A DNA stretch of 64,000 nucleotides from JAKFVC01 sp040386595 (GCA_040386595.1 JAZKFE010000091.1:1-64000); one strand, 5' to 3'. Counted from the stretch's first letter, positions 51,552 to 61,897 are shown. Program-made: numbers and translations. The notes: generated by a model from the sequence alone, not told the origin.

Positions 51552-53555
51552 ATGCCATCTTTGCTGTTGGTCATCGCCTATATGGGGTGTGGATTCGGCG
51601 TCGCTCCTGCCGAGACTGCACCGGGGTGGCCACAATGGCGCGGGCCGACTCATAATGCGATCTCTACGGAGACCGGAATCGCCAAAAGTTGGCCGACCGA
51701 GGGGCCTCCGGTGTTGTGGGTGCAGGAGATCGGGCAGGGCTACTCGGGATTCATCGCGGTGGGAGATAAGGTCTACACGCAAACGCAGACCTTATACGAG
51801 CAAGCGGTGATCTGTTTGGAAGCTGACACGGGGCGTAAAGTTTGGTCCTATCGCTATGGTTGGCCGTACGACGGGGGCGGGCTCTATCCTGGTCCTCGGG
51901 CGACTCCGGCGTGGTTTCAAAACCGCATTTATTTTGCGGCCCCTGACGGCACTGTGGGCTGTCTGAATGCCGCCGATGGGAAGCTTGTCTGGACGAAGAA
52001 TCCTAAGCAAGAATATCGCGGGCAGGGGACTGACTTCGGCTGTGCCTGTTCTCCCGTGGTTATTGACAACAAGCTGATCGTTCCCGTCGGCGGTCGCACG
52101 GCGAGCGTCGTGGCTCTCGATGCCGAGACGGGTAAGCTTGATTGGAAATCAGGCGATGCTCCGGCCAGTTATTGCACGCCGGTCCCCATCATGTTTCAGG
52201 GCCGCAGGCACGTTGTGACGTTGCTGGAGAATTCACTGGCCGCATTTGATGTGCAGGATGGCAGACGGCTGTGGAACCTGGAATTTTCTCAGGGGTATGA
52301 CGAACACGCCGCCGCTCCGTTGTATCAGGAACCGCATCTCCTGATTGCCGGTCCGTTCCGGAGCGGGGCCAAGTTGTTTCACATTGCCGCACCCGCCAAA
52401 GATCAGCCCGCCACCGCCGAGTATCCCGTCAAGTCAGTATGGGAGAATCTCAAGTTTTCCAACGACGTCGCATCGAGCGTTTTGCTGGATGGTTGTGTTT
52501 ACGGTTTCGATTTGAAGGATGCCCAATCGCGACTCAACCGGCCCTCACGCGGGGAGTTTCGTTGTCTTGATTTTGCCACGGGTAAGATCAAATGGTCGAC
52601 GACCAAAGTCGGTCAGGCCAACATCATCGTTGCCGACGGAAAGCTGATTTTGTTCAATGACAATGGTGAAGTGATCCTGGCCCGAGCTGATCCCGAGCAA
52701 TACACCGAACTGGCCCGGACCACGGTCTTTCGTGATGAAGTTTGCTGGACTCCCGCAGCGTTGCATCAAGGGCATCTCTACTTGAGAACTCAAAGTCGCG
52801 CGGTTTGCCTGTATCTGGGGGATCAGCCTCTGGTCGCTAAGGGGGCGCAGCCCGCGCAGTCGACGACATCGGTCGCGCAATTGAAATCCAAGCGTTTCTT
52901 CAATACGAACCGGTTGCTCGGCGGTGAGCGGGAATATCCGGCGACGACTCCCGAATGGGATGAGTTCCGGTCATGGTATCTGTGGTCATTGTGCGGTCTG
53001 GCGGTCGCCGTAGGCAGTGGAATTGTTTTCACCGCGGTGGTGTATCTCGCCTCTTGGACCGTGTCTTATTGGAGCAAGCGTCCTGCGGTCAAATGGAATT
53101 GGGGCTTTATCTGGCGTGTTGCGTTTTGGCTGACGGTCACGGTTTGCGGAGTCTGCGGTAGTGCCCTGCTGAATCCCGGCCGCGAGCATTATCTCTTCTC
53201 GTGGCCGCTGGCCTTGTGGTCGGTCTTTCAGATCACATTAATGACGATCAGTTGGAGCGAGCATCAGCCCAATCCCCGACAAGCCCGTTGGTGGTCGCGC
53301 GGCGCGGGGCTGGGGCTACTTGTGGCCAGCACCTTCTATTTTCATGTCTGCCGGAGTTTGGGATTGTCGATCGAATGGTCGTACCTGATCGGCTTTCTAC
53401 CGGCATTTCCTGTCGCGGCGTTGAGTGCCCGATTTCTGACCAGCCAGCATCGCTATCTGTTGCTGACGGACCCGTTGCTCGCGGTCGCATCATTCTCGGC
53501 CTACTTCTGGGCCTGTGCCTGGTTCATGAAATGGTGGCTGGTGGTGGGGAGTTAG
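51552..53555 (+). CDS. PQQ-type beta-propeller protein with C-terminal membrane domain
   Basis: The ATG at 51552 is used because a signal peptide follows (PSLLLVIAYMGCGFGV), giving 667 residues. The first ~430 residues are a PQQ-type propeller (WPQWRGPTHNAISTETGIAK, GCLNAADGKLVWTKNPKQEY, VVALDAETGKLDWKSGDAPA). Four to five membrane helices fill the last ~190 residues (FRSWYLWSLCGLAVAVGSGI onward). PQQ-like blades in planctomycetes usually lack cofactor and bind other proteins; no PQQ ligands are claimed. It stands divergent from bcp. Confidence 0.8.
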   Translation: MPSLLLVIAYMGCGFGVAPAETAPGWPQWRGPTHNAISTETGIAKSWPTEGPPVLWVQEIGQGYSGFIAVGDKVYTQTQTLYEQAVICLEADTGRKVWSYRYGWPYDGGGLYPGPRATPAWFQNRIYFAAPDGTVGCLNAADGKLVWTKNPKQEYRGQGTDFGCACSPVVIDNKLIVPVGGRTASVVALDAETGKLDWKSGDAPASYCTPVPIMFQGRRHVVTLLENSLAAFDVQDGRRLWNLEFSQGYDEHAAAPLYQEPHLLIAGPFRSGAKLFHIAAPAKDQPATAEYPVKSVWENLKFSNDVASSVLLDGCVYGFDLKDAQSRLNRPSRGEFRCLDFATGKIKWSTTKVGQANIIVADGKLILFNDNGEVILARADPEQYTELARTTVFRDEVCWTPAALHQGHLYLRTQSRAVCLYLGDQPLVAKGAQPAQSTTSVAQLKSKRFFNTNRLLGGEREYPATTPEWDEFRSWYLWSLCGLAVAVGSGIVFTAVVYLASWTVSYWSKRPAVKWNWGFIWRVAFWLTVTVCGVCGSALLNPGREHYLFSWPLALWSVFQITLMTISWSEHQPNPRQARWWSRGAGLGLLVASTFYFHVCRSLGLSIEWSYLIGFLPAFPVAALSARFLTSQHRYLLLTDPLLAVASFSAYFWACAWFMKWWLVVGS

Positions 53556-53924
53556 TTAGGCGATGTTCGAGGCACCCGATCAAGAAATCGAGTGTCGCGG
53601 TTTCACTGAATGTATTCTTGAAGAAGGCCAGAAATCGTTGCTTGGTCTTCAGCTCCAGTTGTCAGGCCAGGCTTCGCAAAGGTTCTGTTCCCCGAAGGGG
53701 ATACACAACATAGCCCAGGGTCGCCGAGTACTCACGGCGCACCCTGGGCTATGTTGTTCTTCCCTTTCAGGGAAGCTTTTTGCAAACCGGAAATTCACAG
53801 GCCAATCGCGTTTCTCTTGATCAGCATCTTCTGAGTATTAATGAAGATATTTAAGTTAATGCGCTCTCACCCGGTTTTTCGAATCTGAGTGAGCGGAGCG
53901 AACCAGAGGTTTGCTACGGCCGTT
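53556..53924. other. Convergent intergenic region with hairpin
   Basis: This 369-base gap lies between the propeller gene (+) and ChrA (-). It holds the hairpin at 53706-53756. An 85-codon open frame at 53563 spans the hairpin and is not convincing. Near 53892 a fragment GAGCGGAGCGAACCA resembles part of the 2933-2957 repeat. Confidence 0.5.
53706..53756. terminator. 16-bp hairpin, likely bidirectional terminator
   Basis: CAACATAGCCCAGGGT (53706-53721) pairs with ACCCTGGGCTATGTTG (53741-53756); the loop contains a smaller CGCCG/CGGCG pairing. T-rich sequence follows (TTCTTCCCTTT), and it lies between convergent genes. Confidence 0.65.
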
Positions 53925-55325
53925 CTACATCCCATAGAAAAACCATCCGGCCACGGTGCAAACGGCGAGAGTTTGGAACAGATTCCAATGGAGCCGGAAC
54001 GTCATCACGCAGGCTGCGAGGGTGATGCCCAGGGCCGGGATATTCAGCGTGTTCCAAATGGGTACAAGGATGTGTAGCGGTCCATAGGATGTGTCGACGA
54101 CTTCGTGAAACATGGTCTTGATCGCTAGCCAGACAGCCAGGTTTAAGATCACACCCACGACCGCGGCGGTGATACTGGAGAGTGCGGTCGACAGGGTTTT
54201 GTTGTTGCGAAGCGATTCGATGTAGGGGGCTCCGACGAAGATATACATGAAGCAGGGGACAAAGGTGCCCCAAGTGGTAATGAGTGAGGCGAGGATCCCA
54301 CCCCAGAGGGGGCTGAGCGGGGCTGGGTGACGGTAAGCACCCAGGAAGCCGACGAACTGCACGACCATAATCAACGGGCCGGGAGTGGTCTCGGCCAGCC
54401 CCAGGCCGTCGAGCATTTCGGGGGCACTTACCCAGCCGTAAACTTCGACTGCCTGCTGTGCCACATAGGCGAGCGCGGAATAGGCGCCGCCGAAGGTGAC
54501 CATGGCCATCTTGCTGAAGAAGACTCCCTCTTGATAGTAAACACTCTTCGGGCCGAACATCGACCAGCACATGAAGATCGGAGTCAGCCAGAGCACCAGG
54601 AAGAGGCTCGCTACACGGAGGGCTCGTATGGCTGAGGGTTGGTAGTAGGGATCGCTGACGTTTCGATCGGCGGGGGGGACTGCAGTCGTGTCTGTTGCTG
54701 AATTGGTTTGCGGCTTCAGGACGAAGAAGTAGTGTTCACTATAACGCCCGCCGATCCAGCCAATCAGTCCCGCGACCAGGATCACCAACGGAAAGGGGAT
54801 GTGAAATAGAAACATCGCGACGAACGCCGCGGCCGCCAGAAAACCCATCATGCTGTTCTTAAGTGCTTTCTTGCTGATTCTGATAATGGCCTCGATCACA
54901 ATCGCAATGATGGCGGCCTTCAGCCCCAGGAAGACTGATTGCAAGAGCGTGGTTTGATGATAGGACGCATACAGAATGCTCAGTCCCAGGATCGACAGGA
55001 AGCCCGGCAGTACGAACAGAATGCCGGCCGTTAATCCCCCTTTGACGCGATGCAGCAGCCAGCCAATATACACTGCCAGTTGCTGGGCCTCGGGGCCGGG
55101 TAGCAGCATGCAATAATTCAACGCGTGCAGAAACCGCTGTTCGCTGATCCAGCGTTTTTCATCGACCAGAATTCGATGCATCACCGCAATCTGTGCCGTG
55201 GGGCCACCAAAGCTGAGTACCGCAATTCGCAACCAGACGCGAAACGCTTCTCCGTAGGTGACCTGCAGTTCCGGAGCCACAGGAGAAGTCGGCGATGGAA
55301 CAATCTCGTCAGGAGTCGAGTTCAT
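53925..55325 (-). CDS. chrA: Chromate transporter, two CHR domains
   Basis: This 466-residue protein has two CHR-domain halves: FRVWLRIAVLSFGGPTAQIA at residues 28-47, and FFSKMAMVTFGGAYSALAYV in the second half. Both FGG motifs are followed by a Pro-Gly helix (LPGPEAQQLAVYIGW, ETTPGPLIMVVQFVG), and ten or more membrane segments are predicted. The full-length bidomain form exports chromate by coupling to the membrane potential, in established members. It lies on the same strand as MoxR2, ending 30 bases after that gene. Confidence 0.88.
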   Translation of the reverse strand: MNSTPDEIVPSPTSPVAPELQVTYGEAFRVWLRIAVLSFGGPTAQIAVMHRILVDEKRWISEQRFLHALNYCMLLPGPEAQQLAVYIGWLLHRVKGGLTAGILFVLPGFLSILGLSILYASYHQTTLLQSVFLGLKAAIIAIVIEAIIRISKKALKNSMMGFLAAAAFVAMFLFHIPFPLVILVAGLIGWIGGRYSEHYFFVLKPQTNSATDTTAVPPADRNVSDPYYQPSAIRALRVASLFLVLWLTPIFMCWSMFGPKSVYYQEGVFFSKMAMVTFGGAYSALAYVAQQAVEVYGWVSAPEMLDGLGLAETTPGPLIMVVQFVGFLGAYRHPAPLSPLWGGILASLITTWGTFVPCFMYIFVGAPYIESLRNNKTLSTALSSITAAVVGVILNLAVWLAIKTMFHEVVDTSYGPLHILVPIWNTLNIPALGITLAACVMTFRLHWNLFQTLAVCTVAGWFFYGM

Positions 55326-55355
55326 AAGAATTTCTGGCGATGTTGCCTTATCGTG

Positions 55356-56399
55356 TCAAATGGGCAACTTGACCTTGGCGATTAGCATGTCGATGACACG
55401 GTCTGGTGTCATGCCTTCGGAGTTGGCTTGGAATGTCGTCACGATGCGATGTCGCAGCACGGGATGGGCCACTGATTTGATGTCGTCGGTGGTGACGTGG
55501 AAGCGGCCGTTTAATAAGGCGCGGGCCTTGCCGCCCAGGATGAGGTACTGACCGGCACGTGGGCCGGCTCCCCAACTGATGTATTGTTTGACGAAGCTTA
55601 AGGCACCGTCTTCTTCGGGGCGGGTGGCTCGGACGAGGTCGCGTGCATAGACGAAGACATGGTCGGGCACGGGGACCTTGCGCACGACTTCTTGTAGAGC
55701 GAGAATCTGACGGCCGGTGAGCGCCGTGGTCAGTTTGGGTTCTTCTCCACCGGTGGTTTGTTTGAGGATTTTCAGTTCTTCGGCGGCGGTGGGATATTTC
55801 AAAACCAAGTTGAACATGAAGCGATCGAGCTGGGCTTCGGGAAGGGGATAGGTTCCTTCCTGTTCGATGGGATTCTGTGTCGCCAGGACGAAGAAGGGCT
55901 GCGGCAGACGGTAGGTGTTGGCCCCCGCGGTGACGTGTCGCTCCTGCATGGCTTCCAGCAGGGCGGCCTGTGTCTTGGGCGGGGTGCGGTTGATTTCGTC
56001 CGCCAGCAGGATGTTGGTGAAGAGAGGGCCCTGCATGAATTGGAACGAACGTCGCCCCGTTTCGGGGTCGTCCTGCAGAATGTCGGTGCCGGTGATGTCG
56101 GCGGGCATGAGATCCGGAGTGAACTGAATTCGCCGGAAGGAGAGCTGCAGAATTTTCGAAATCGTGCTGACCAGCAACGTTTTGGCCAGACCTGGAACGC
56201 CGACCAGCAGACAATGGCCGCGGCAAAACATCGCCACCAGCAAATCGTCGATGATGTGGTGCTGGCCAATGATGACCTTGGCGATTTCTTCCTGCATCCG
56301 GGAATAGGCATTGGCCAGCCCTTTGATGGCTTGGGCTTCGCGCTCCCGGGCTTCGTCTTCGGACGGAACCGGTTCTGGGGTTTCCTGTGCGTCTGACAT
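55356..56399 (-). CDS. MoxR-family AAA+ ATPase, second copy
   Basis: This 347-residue protein has Walker A GVPGLAKT (67-74), Walker B LLADEINRTPPKTQAALLEA, and sensor region LATQNPIEQEGTYPLPEAQL. It has the same family architecture as the MoxR at 14722, but with Ala in place of Gly in the P-loop GLAKT and a charged N-terminal extension. It is not flanked by DUF58 or VWA genes; ChrA follows on the same strand and a huge propeller gene diverges. Partner proteins are therefore not obvious. The start is ATG 56399. Confidence 0.88.
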   Translation of the reverse strand: MSDAQETPEPVPSEDEAREREAQAIKGLANAYSRMQEEIAKVIIGQHHIIDDLLVAMFCRGHCLLVGVPGLAKTLLVSTISKILQLSFRRIQFTPDLMPADITGTDILQDDPETGRRSFQFMQGPLFTNILLADEINRTPPKTQAALLEAMQERHVTAGANTYRLPQPFFVLATQNPIEQEGTYPLPEAQLDRFMFNLVLKYPTAAEELKILKQTTGGEEPKLTTALTGRQILALQEVVRKVPVPDHVFVYARDLVRATRPEEDGALSFVKQYISWGAGPRAGQYLILGGKARALLNGRFHVTTDDIKSVAHPVLRHRIVTTFQANSEGMTPDRVIDMLIAKVKLPI

Positions 56400-56793
56400 A
56401 ATCCGGAATCGAATTTCGCAGGAAGTTGAGGGATTTTCAGGAATGGGGCACCGCTACAGACCGGCGGAAAAAGTGCCCGCGGAACCCCCTCTCATTCTAT
56501 ATCCCACCTTGTCCAAACACACGCATCCGGGGACAATATCAGGGTCTGTCAGAGACACAGCGTGAGAGCGTGAATTTCGAGAACTGACGCCTGGTGCTCT
56601 GTCACAACATCATCTTGGGATTGCGTGCTACTGCTTGGAATGCACTGCTTAACAACTGGGTACAGTTGCAAAGCAGTGGCACGACAATACCTTGGTCGTG
56701 ACGCCCAATCTAAGCTGTGACAAAGCCTGAGCTGCGTAGAGAATAATTTTGCGTACCGCGGTGTGCTGCGGATGCGTTGAAAGTTGACAGGAT
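56400..56793. other. Divergent intergenic region, 394 bases
   Basis: This stretch lies between MoxR2 (-) and the double-propeller gene (+). No open frame with family features, no strong palindrome, and no clear promoter is visible; both promoters should lie here. Confidence 0.4.
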
Positions 56794-59700
56794 ATGATTC
56801 GACGATTTCCGCTGGCGGTGCGGAGCCTGTGTGCCGTCTGGTTGCTCCTCGGAATGACGGTTTCGGTGTCGGCTCAGGGAGCTCGTCCGAAGCAGCATCA
56901 GCACGAAACCCTGCTGTTGGATATCGACAGCACGGCGACTAAAAAGTTTTCCACGGTGCAGACTCATTTGCGCGTCGGGCAACTGCCTGAGGCTGTCGAA
57001 CTGTTGCGCAATATCAGCGATGCTCATGTTGGCAAACTGGTCGCGACCACTCCGGGCCGCTACGTCAATGTGCAGACCTACGTGCAGATGCTGGCGGCGG
57101 GATTGCCCCCAGATGGCTTGAAAATTTATCGCCAGCAACTCGATCCGGCATTGAAACCGACCTTCGAAACGGCACGCGACAATCAGGACGAAACCTTATT
57201 GCTGAAGGTCCTGCAGCAAGGCTATTGCTGCAGCTTTTCTGATGAGGCGTTGCTGTTGCTAGGAGACATGGCCTGGGATGCGGGGGATGTCTGGCGAGCT
57301 CGCAGTTTCTGGGAGCAGCTCTTGCCGCCGCCACGACCGAAAGCATTGGGCGAGCCCGTTCTGTGGTTGGCGTATCCCGATAGTGATCTCGATCTGGGAT
57401 TGATCGTGGGGCGGTTGATTCTGTGCACGATTCAGTCGGGGGATCGACTCGAAATTCAGCGTGAGCTGGCGGGATATGCCGAACGTTATCCTGCCGCCGA
57501 GGGGCATTTGGCGGGGCGGCAGGGGAACTTATCGGAGATTCTCAGTGACGTCGCGGCTGAAGACTGGCCGATCCCTGTGCAAACGAGTGTGGTGCAGACC
57601 TTTGCCGGTAGCCCTCAGCGTTACCATATCGACACGCAGGCAGCGAAGCTGGGCTCGCTCCGCTGGCAAGCCAGTCTGCGACCATTTGGGGAAGAGCAGC
57701 GCCGCGGATTCCAACCTGGCTCACAGGGAGGATTGTGCTATTTTCCGGTCGTTTATGGCGATGTGGTGTTCGTGAATGATGACGAACAGATTTACGCGTA
57801 TCGGCTGCAAACTGGTCAACCCGCCTGGTCGGGGGATCCCACCGAGGCCCGGGTTTATTGGAGCGAACTCGCCAACCGTGATGGGATTGGTGTGCCACGG
57901 GGAGCCGGGGAGGCTCCAGTGGGCAACGTGGGGTTACCACGCTTTACCATGACGATTGCCGACGGTCGCCTCTATGCTCGTATGGGTTCAGTGCAACCTT
58001 ACAGCAGTGAGCGTTCCGGCTGGCTGGTGTGCCTCGATTTGGCGCAGAGTGAAGGCAAGCTGGTGTGGGAAACGTTCGCGTCCAGCATTGACCCCGAAGT
58101 CGGTGGCTGGAGCTTTGAAGGTTCACCGCTGGTCGTGGGCGGTCGCGTTTATGTGGGGATGCGGCGGACGAATCCTCAGCCCCAGTCCAATGTCGCCTGC
58201 TTCGATTCGTTGACCGGAAAGCTGATCTGGAATCGCAAGCTGTGTGTGGGGCAAACGAATCCGAATTTTCCCGAGTTCGACATCAATCAACACTTGTTGA
58301 CATGGGGCGAAGGGACGCTGTTTTTTGCCACGCACATGGGGGCCGTCGCGGCCCTGGACCCGCGTTCGGGCACCATCAAATGGATTGTGTCGTACCCGCG
58401 TGTGGACGACACGAAAATGAAGCACGAATATACCGCCCGTCTACAACGAGGGCCGCTGCCCGCCATGTTCGCGGACGGCGTGCTGTATGTGGCTCCGATT
58501 GATTCGGATGAACTGCTGGCGTTTGATGCCGAGACGGGATTGGTGAAATGGAGACGCACTTTCAATAGCCCGATTCGCTCGTTGCTGGGAGTCTCCAATG
58601 GGATCGTGTTCGCCTCGGGAGCCGGCTTGTGGGGAATCGCCGCGGAGTCGGGGAAGATCGTCTGGAAGGTGGGGGATCCTGACCCGGAAACGCACGGATT
58701 TGGCCGTGGCTTGCTGGTGGAAGATGCCATCTATTGGCCGACCCACGAAGAAATTTTCATCATCGAACAAGCCACTGGTGCCATTCGCCAGCGACTGCCG
58801 TTGTTTGCGGTGCATGGTCAATACGGGGGTAATTTACTCCTGACAGAACATCACTTGCTGGTGGCACAGCCGGGCCGGCTGGCGGTTTTCTCGGATCATG
58901 GTCTGCCACCGCCGCGATCTAAAAGTCTGAAACCCCAATACACGCGGCAGAAGGCCCCAGCGGCACGTGCCTGGAAGTTAGCTCGTGACGCTGTGGAAAT
59001 GCAAAATTGGGGGCAGGCTGCCGACCAGTTTCGTGCAGCTTCTCAATTGGCTCGTCCTAATGACGAGTGGATGGGCCACCCGTTGGCCGAGGTTGCCGCC
59101 GATCGTGAGATCGATGCCCGGCTGCGACACGCCTGGGAGCTGACCGCGACTGATGCGACGGCCGCTCCGAAGGTGCTCAATGTGGCGCTGGATGCCGCGG
59201 CGAGTCGTGACCGTTCACTGGTTCAGCCCGACTTGCAACAGAATCAAAATGGTTCAGAACGACCGTTGGCGGGCGATCGGCCGATGGGGCAGATCAGCTC
59301 GCGTATTGAGGCTCCCCGGTCTACTCCGCAGGAGATGCTCACGTGGGTTTCCGCGCAGCTGGCAGCCCGGACTGAGTCGACCGCAGCAGCCCATGGGGCA
59401 GGTGCGGTTCCGATCCTCGAACGCACGACGGCCTATCAAGACGTTTTTCACCGCGTGACGACGTCACAGCGTTCGCCGATTCTTGATGAGGCGGCGCTGG
59501 TTCAAGCGTTGACGGCGGCTGAGCAGCTTGTCGACCGTCAACCTGACGAGGCTTTGACCAGGCTGCGCGAATTAGCGGGCGCCGTCCACAGTAGTGAGGA
59601 TCGGGTTCGCGTGTGGTGCGGTTTAGCTCGTAGTTTGGAGTCGCGTCACGCCTGGACGGCATCTGCCGCGGCTTGGAAGCAGGCGGCCCGCAGCGGCCCA

Positions 59701-61083
59701 CCCAACCAAATGGTTGCCGATCTGGATCGCCAGGTCTCGATCCGAGAATTGATCAGTGAACGATTGGAGCGACCTCAGTATCTCGCACAAAGTTCTCTTA
59801 CGGCGAATGAGGGTTTTCCCTGGCCCTTACGCCGCCATTGGGAGCTCGCTGGCGCCCCCCACAGCCATGCGGTATACCCCATTGGTGTTCCTCCTGCGAT
59901 TGATGCGGCATGTGTCCTGATCGACCGGTCTCCATTGACCTGCGTGAATCTGGCCGACGGTACCGCGCGGTGGCAGCTGCGACTGTCGCATCCGGTGCTA
60001 TGGGCAGGATTTGCCGCGGAAAAGCTGATCCTGGCCACTGCCGCGGAGGTGCGTGCGGTCTCGGTGACCACGGGGGAAACGGTCTGGTGGCAACGGGTGC
60101 GTGAGGAACCCACGACTGGTCCCTCACACCAGCTGATCTCGCTACACATGAAGTGGGACGCGAAATCGTTGGACGGTTCTGATCCGCATCCATTGCTGGC
60201 GGCCGGAGGAAACCTCCATGATTTTGCACTGATCGGCGACACTTTTTTGGCACGGCAGGGGAGCCAGGACATCGTTGCCTGGGATGTCAATCAAGGGTGT
60301 ATCACTTGGCGTTTTTCGGCGACTCGCGGTTTGTCCGCGGGGTGGGGGCTGACGGCCCGGCATGTCGTGATTGGGCAACTGGCCCCAGACAATTTGATTG
60401 TTTTGGATCGGACGGATGGTTCTGAGGTGGCCCGGTTTCCCACAGACGCTGCGAACTGGATGCGTTCGCCGGAAGTGCGCGACGATGGAACCCTGATGAC
60501 CGTCGGACCGTTGGGGCGGATTGAATCTTGGTCGAAGCCGGGTGCCGCTTGGCTGACCGACGAGGGGCCTCGGGCGTGGCTGTGGCCCGGGACGGCCTTG
60601 CAATCCAAGCTGCCACCGGAAGTGCTAACTCACGGCCGGACGAGCTTGCTGTTAATGGATGGCAAAATGCTGACCGCTGTCGATTCGGTACAGGGGAATA
60701 TCCTGTGGAAGGCATTTCTGGGATTGCCGCTCATCGAAAATGACCGGGCCGCGATTTGCTGTGATGACGACCGCATCTATGTGGCGTCGAACGGTTTCCT
60801 GCAGGCGTTGGGAATGCAGGATGGTAGTTTGCTGTGGAAGTGCTATCTGGGGGCTGATGATCTCCCGTGGCGCGCACATGTCAGCGGTGCGACCGTGATG
60901 GCCTATCCCACGCGAACCGGGCGATCGGAATTGGACGCCCCAATCACGGTGTGTGATGCTGCGACAGGGGCCTACCTGCAGCGAATCAGTCTTCCCGCGA
61001 GTCCCTCACCGGTGCAAGTCTATCCCACGTCGCACACGACCTTGGTGGCCTGCGGCGGGACCTTGATCGGCCTGGGGAAATAA
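56794..61083 (+). CDS. Large exported double PQQ-type propeller protein
   Basis: This 1429-residue protein has a signal peptide (LCAVWLLLGMTVSVSAQG, residues 12-29), an N-terminal helical repeat region (about 40-240, possibly TPR), and a first propeller (about 280-690) with PQQ-type blades (VPGREYVGM-like strands; AVAALDPRSGTIKWIVSYP, GLWGIAAESGKIVWKVGDPD). A middle helical region (about 725-1030) follows. A second propeller ends the protein (about 1030-1425, DGTARWQLRLSHPVLWAG, GSLLWKCYLGADDLPWRAHV). BamB-like blade sequences suggest protein binding at the envelope. No catalytic residues are recognised. It is followed by a good terminator. Confidence 0.78.
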   Translation: MIRRFPLAVRSLCAVWLLLGMTVSVSAQGARPKQHQHETLLLDIDSTATKKFSTVQTHLRVGQLPEAVELLRNISDAHVGKLVATTPGRYVNVQTYVQMLAAGLPPDGLKIYRQQLDPALKPTFETARDNQDETLLLKVLQQGYCCSFSDEALLLLGDMAWDAGDVWRARSFWEQLLPPPRPKALGEPVLWLAYPDSDLDLGLIVGRLILCTIQSGDRLEIQRELAGYAERYPAAEGHLAGRQGNLSEILSDVAAEDWPIPVQTSVVQTFAGSPQRYHIDTQAAKLGSLRWQASLRPFGEEQRRGFQPGSQGGLCYFPVVYGDVVFVNDDEQIYAYRLQTGQPAWSGDPTEARVYWSELANRDGIGVPRGAGEAPVGNVGLPRFTMTIADGRLYARMGSVQPYSSERSGWLVCLDLAQSEGKLVWETFASSIDPEVGGWSFEGSPLVVGGRVYVGMRRTNPQPQSNVACFDSLTGKLIWNRKLCVGQTNPNFPEFDINQHLLTWGEGTLFFATHMGAVAALDPRSGTIKWIVSYPRVDDTKMKHEYTARLQRGPLPAMFADGVLYVAPIDSDELLAFDAETGLVKWRRTFNSPIRSLLGVSNGIVFASGAGLWGIAAESGKIVWKVGDPDPETHGFGRGLLVEDAIYWPTHEEIFIIEQATGAIRQRLPLFAVHGQYGGNLLLTEHHLLVAQPGRLAVFSDHGLPPPRSKSLKPQYTRQKAPAARAWKLARDAVEMQNWGQAADQFRAASQLARPNDEWMGHPLAEVAADREIDARLRHAWELTATDATAAPKVLNVALDAAASRDRSLVQPDLQQNQNGSERPLAGDRPMGQISSRIEAPRSTPQEMLTWVSAQLAARTESTAAAHGAGAVPILERTTAYQDVFHRVTTSQRSPILDEAALVQALTAAEQLVDRQPDEALTRLRELAGAVHSSEDRVRVWCGLARSLESRHAWTASAAAWKQAARSGPPNQMVADLDRQVSIRELISERLERPQYLAQSSLTANEGFPWPLRRHWELAGAPHSHAVYPIGVPPAIDAACVLIDRSPLTCVNLADGTARWQLRLSHPVLWAGFAAEKLILATAAEVRAVSVTTGETVWWQRVREEPTTGPSHQLISLHMKWDAKSLDGSDPHPLLAAGGNLHDFALIGDTFLARQGSQDIVAWDVNQGCITWRFSATRGLSAGWGLTARHVVIGQLAPDNLIVLDRTDGSEVARFPTDAANWMRSPEVRDDGTLMTVGPLGRIESWSKPGAAWLTDEGPRAWLWPGTALQSKLPPEVLTHGRTSLLLMDGKMLTAVDSVQGNILWKAFLGLPLIENDRAAICCDDDRIYVASNGFLQALGMQDGSLLWKCYLGADDLPWRAHVSGATVMAYPTRTGRSELDAPITVCDAATGAYLQRISLPASPSPVQVYPTSHTTLVACGGTLIGLGK

Positions 61084-61087
61084 CGAC

Positions 61088-61129
61088 AGCGAGTGCATTC
61101 CTCGTGATTTGCGGGGAAATGCACTCGCT
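61088..61129 (+). terminator. Rho-independent terminator of the double-propeller gene
   Basis: AGCGAGTGCATT (61088-61099) pairs with AATGCACTCGCT (61118-61129), with a further TTCC/GGAA pairing inside the loop. A run of five T follows (GCCGTTTTTGT) on the plus strand. It starts five bases after the stop codon, so this is a convincing intrinsic terminator. Confidence 0.8.
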
Positions 61130-61159
61130 GCCGTTTTTGTGGGAGTACCGAGTCCTGAT

Positions 61160-61897
61160 TTAGGGATCGGTGCGTACTTGGACCTGCAGGGCGCTCAGCA
61201 TCCGTGTCAACGCACGCTCTTTGCGGTCGATAAACAACACGTTGTCGAGCACAATTGCGCGAGGTTCATTGCTGGGGGTGAGGACCAGACGCCCCGAGCG
61301 GAGCAGCAGGTATTCGAAGACGTCGTTGATTTCCTTGGAAATTCGCAGGTTAGGAGCCGGAAAACGTTCCAGATCGCTCCACAAACCATGGTGATGCAAC
61401 AATTCGTTCGGCCGAGCTTCCCAGTAGTCAAACTGCAAATTGAACACCACGACGAGATAAATTCCACCCAGGATGATGCTGAACAGGTGGAAGAAGGTGG
61501 AGTTCGCAAACGGGTGAATGGAACCGAACATCGACTTTAATATTCCCGCCCACTCTGGACGGAACTGGAACGTCAGGAACATTCCCAGGACGCATGCGGC
61601 CACAAAGAAGAACAGCGTCAAAGAGGTCGTACGCGGGAAGTCGAAGCTGAAGACGACGAGGTTCATGGCGAAAATGCCCAAGAACAACGACGTCAGGACG
61701 AATGCGGTGGTGCTCTGCGGGTCGCCTTCAAAGCTGAGCACAATGCCCGCAATCAGGCTCATCAGAAATGTCGGGTAGAGGAAGATAATCTTCGGATAAG
61801 ACACGAGGAAAATCCGGGCGGGGATCTCGTCCCGCGTGTGCGGCCGGTTGCCCAGTGTCTTCAAGGGGTCAGTAGGTTCTGCGGGCGTCGTACTCAT
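61160..61897 (-). CDS. Small polytopic membrane protein, hypothetical
   Basis: This 245-residue protein has about four to five membrane helices (FLYPTFLMSLIAGIVLSF, LTSLFLGIFAMNLVVFSF, LTLFFFVAACVLGMFLTFQF, and FFHLFSIILGGIYLVVVFNL). A soluble C-terminal region ends near ALTRMLSALQVQVRTDP. The loop RPHTRDEIPARIFLVSYPKI precedes the first helix. No family is recognised. It converges on the double-propeller gene. Confidence 0.65.
   Translation of the reverse strand: MSTTPAEPTDPLKTLGNRPHTRDEIPARIFLVSYPKIIFLYPTFLMSLIAGIVLSFEGDPQSTTAFVLTSLFLGIFAMNLVVFSFDFPRTTSLTLFFFVAACVLGMFLTFQFRPEWAGILKSMFGSIHPFANSTFFHLFSIILGGIYLVVVFNLQFDYWEARPNELLHHHGLWSDLERFPAPNLRISKEINDVFEYLLLRSGRLVLTPSNEPRAIVLDNVLFIDRKERALTRMLSALQVQVRTDP

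Noticed and set aside
53563..53820. 85-codon frame between the PQQ-propeller gene and ChrA
   Set aside because: It runs through a terminator-like hairpin and has no ribosome-binding site or family signal.
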